This document shows positions 61,301 to 64,000 of a DNA stretch of 64,000 nt, in pieces. The translations under genes were made by a program, and so were the position numbers. The stretch covers positions 1 through 64,000 of the forward strand of contig JANVCC010000152.1 in assembly GCA_025345505.1 (NCBI GenBank). The letters run 5' to 3'. The notes beneath the pieces are model-generated. The model worked only from the letters and a program-made list of their open reading frames with translations. It made no database searches and had not been told where the DNA came from. How positions within the stretch are numbered: position 1 is the stretch's first letter; the number at the start of each line of letters is the position of its first letter. This DNA comes from Todiramphus chloris collaris (Eukaryota; Chordata; Aves; Coraciiformes; Alcedinidae).

Positions 61301-64000
61301 GTTACATTTAATGGAAAATTTCAAAAGGAGAAATAAAATGTCTTTTTCTTTATAATTAACACATAAAATTGTAGTTGATATTCTTTTTGATTGAGAAATT
61401 CACACAATAATGTTTAACAGTGGCCTGTTTTTCTCATAACTATGGAAATCTATTGATTTTAATGCTCAGACAGCAATAGATTCATATATTTACATTCTCC
61501 CCCAGAAGAATAACAAATGTGTGGAGACATTAAAAAAATACATGATTTTTTCTGCTAAAGAGAAAATTTTAACTCTTTATTCAAAACTACACACATATGG
61601 ATTGATAGGAAAGATAAAAGTAATATCATGTTCCCAGAAATATGAGTTTTATCATTAGCTTATCAATATCAAGATACAGGACTTTAAAACTTTATCAGAA
61701 AAGTCTCATGTAGTAGATTTTGGGCTTTTTTTTCATTCCGTAAAAATACTCATTTTCATCTTCTGCAACACCAGATGGGATAACAAATTTGTTTCCTCAT
61801 GTCTAAACCAGTGAGCTTCTATTCTGACTGGCATGGTTCAAATCAAAAGATAAGGAAAGAACTTTTTCTCTGTAGTCTCATCAGAACTTCTTTTTTTTTT
61901 TTTTTTTTCCCTATTTAAGTAGTTTGTCTCACTATATCTCAATGGAAAGAAATTAATAATATCGTATTTTATGCAAATGTAAATTCATCTTCATGGACAT
62001 GTGCAGTGCAACATTTTGTATTTCTAGATGCAGCTATGTAGGGTTAGTATTCAAAAGACTTATAAACAGATTAGATACCATGTATTTCAAAGAGTTTATA
62101 TACAGAAACATGTATGTACAATAACATTGTACCCCAACAAGAAAAACTCAAGGAAAGGTGAATGTTTCTGATTTTTTTGCCCTGTATCTGCTCAGTGTAA
62201 AAGTTTATTTTCATGTGGATGGGCCAGCAGTTCAACACAGGGAAAGAAAAGTTTAGGTAGGGAAAGTCTTCAGACACTGAAGCATTCAGAAAGCAGAAGG
62301 ATAAACAGGGGCAGTCTGGTTTAGGTAACTGCCTCTTTTTATTCTTTATGGTGTAGGTGTTTGGAAGTGTACATACAAGTTCTAATAGTGCTGGGGAAAA
62401 GGGAATTTTATCTAACAGCATACTAAACTAGCCCTGCTTGCAGCTTGATCTACAGTTTGAATGCAGTCAGAAATGATGTGCTTGGGAAGGCTTCTTCATT
62501 TTCCTAACCAGGTACAATGTGTCATTCATAAATCAGCATACCTACCTTTATCTTAAGGCTACATATTGACAAATGCTCAGACAACTATAATTCAGAGTCT
62601 GATATCTAGATAGCCTTGTTAGATACTCAGCACAGGTAGCAGAAAATGTTAAATAGATTTAGTATTTACCAAATGCATGGGCAGGCTCATTATATCATGT
62701 TCTTGATTTCTAATAACAGTGCAGGTTCTCACATTCCCATGCATTAATATAATAATGCTGATATTAACCCCATTTGTATCTTTGTTTAGGATTGCTAACA
62801 GTATACGTCAGATTATTACAAAAATATAAATACTGGATGGAGGTTAGCTATTCAATGTCACTTCCATTGGCACTAGTAGGAGTACTTTTTGAAAGTCTTG
62901 AATGTGCTTATTGCTTTTATTTTTGTAATACATTTAATAATTATATATTCTCTATAACTTTGGGAATTGCACATACACACACTGACACAGAGAAATGCAT
63001 ACATGAAGGAAAAATAAGGGAGAATAAGCTATTTTCTGAGTCTCTATGAGTCAGGCTTCCAGATGAGAAATGAGTAAATGTTTGATTTGTAACTAACCAA
63101 ACTTCAGTTCTCTGTCTTATGTTGCCTTGAACCACATGTCCATTCAGCAACTTGTCATGTAGTCTCTCACACAAGATCACTAGCTATAGGTTCATAGGTG
63201 TCCTGTGCAATGCAGTTGGCCATAATGATTAACAGTTATCATGCCATAATATTCATGTGTTTTAAATTATTTTGCTTTCAGCCTTACATGTGCACACCTG
63301 AGATGCCTCCTCAAAACCAATTTTTTCAGAATACAAATGTTGTATAAGAAATCTGAAGCAGTGTGAGCAAATGATTTTCCAAATACTGGTAGCAACTTCA
63401 CATGGTGATTTTAAAGCATTCCTCAATTGGATGTTTTTGTCACTGCTTGGATTATTGGATTACATTCTGACAAGATGCTGTATCATGAAGAGCCACTACA
63501 AGTTTCATGTGGTGTGTTCTCATTAGTATGCTGAATATTGAATGATATGAATATTTAGTGATTATATGAAAAATACAATCACTGATAGGGACTCAATAGG
63601 AATTGAAACATACATCTTCCTTGTTCAAATTCTGGTTTTGAATTAACCTCATTTTCAGAAATAACTTCCTCCTGCATTGCACACATTTCTGAACTTGTAT
63701 CCAATGTTATGGCTATTCTACCAATTATTTCAAATAGATTACAAATTTCAAGACCAACTCATTTATTGGGCTTGAACCCCTGGTAAGAAAAGTAGAAGTG
63801 AAGGATATGTAAGCCTGAAATAGTCAGAGAAAAGAAATATTGGTTTAAATATTTTTACTTAGGCTAGATAGTTGACTGATGGATGTAGTGTTGTCAGAAT
63901 TTTATCCTGTTGCAGACTAAAAGACGACATTCAAGCTCTGTATTTTATAATTGTTTTTCAGATACTTGCGAACAGACTATTTTGAAGTAGATAAATTGAA
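58301..64000. other. Anonymous AT-rich sequence
   Basis: No gene or transposon is recognised. Poly(T) tracts lie at 61,192-61,204 (T13) and 61,891-61,908 (T18), with a short CA/ACAC patch near 62,970. Confidence 0.55.
61891..61908. repeat. Poly(T) tract, T18
   Basis: Eighteen consecutive T residues. Confidence 0.93.

Overview
The window looks like bird genomic DNA. The evidence is the repeat content: several CR1 LINE retrotransposon copies with the typical 8-bp-like ATTCTRTG tail, an ERVL-type long terminal repeat (LTR) of the class widespread in avian genomes, two further LTR-like insertions, and an AT-rich single-copy background with short microsatellites. I find no supportable host protein-coding gene, exon, rRNA or tRNA. 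Nearly all open frames are short and random or lie inside repeats. The only frames with recognisable protein homology are decayed or truncated CR1 ORF1 and ORF2 pieces. The species cannot be named from this sequence.

Layout. Positions 1-3,005 and 3,985-4,805 are a degenerate tandem satellite. About 21 units of roughly 160-240 bp each carry a telomere-like TTAGGG tract fused to a non-telomeric body. The array runs off the left edge and is broken at 3,010-3,985 by an unrelated GC-richer island. At about 5,640-6,786 there is a solo ERVL-type LTR, with a second fragment of the same family at 12,650-12,930. Putative solo LTRs of other types lie on the minus strand at 9,688-10,147 and 11,999-12,583. 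From 12,998 to 17,455 there is a CR1 complex: a plus-strand 3' tail abuts an old, nearly full-length minus-strand CR1, whose ORF1 is interrupted by a second, younger CR1.

From 17.5 kb to 64 kb the window is mostly AT-rich anonymous DNA. It contains CR1 copies at 21,470-21,737 (+), 38,590-39,760 (-), 41,888-42,235 (+), 44,451-45,890 (-) and 47,930-48,780 (+, old). Simple repeats include (AC)23 at 36.9 kb, A33 at 49.4 kb, and a long AAAG tract at 56.3-56.5 kb holding a 10-base assembly gap. The 44.45 kb CR1 is the best preserved, with an uninterrupted 443-codon reverse transcriptase frame and intact motifs.

The most unusual element is the TTAGGG-bearing satellite at the left edge. Its G-rich strand reads into the window, which fits an internal or inverted subtelomere-derived block better than a telomere just to the left. 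All boundaries and copy counts were read by eye and are approximate.
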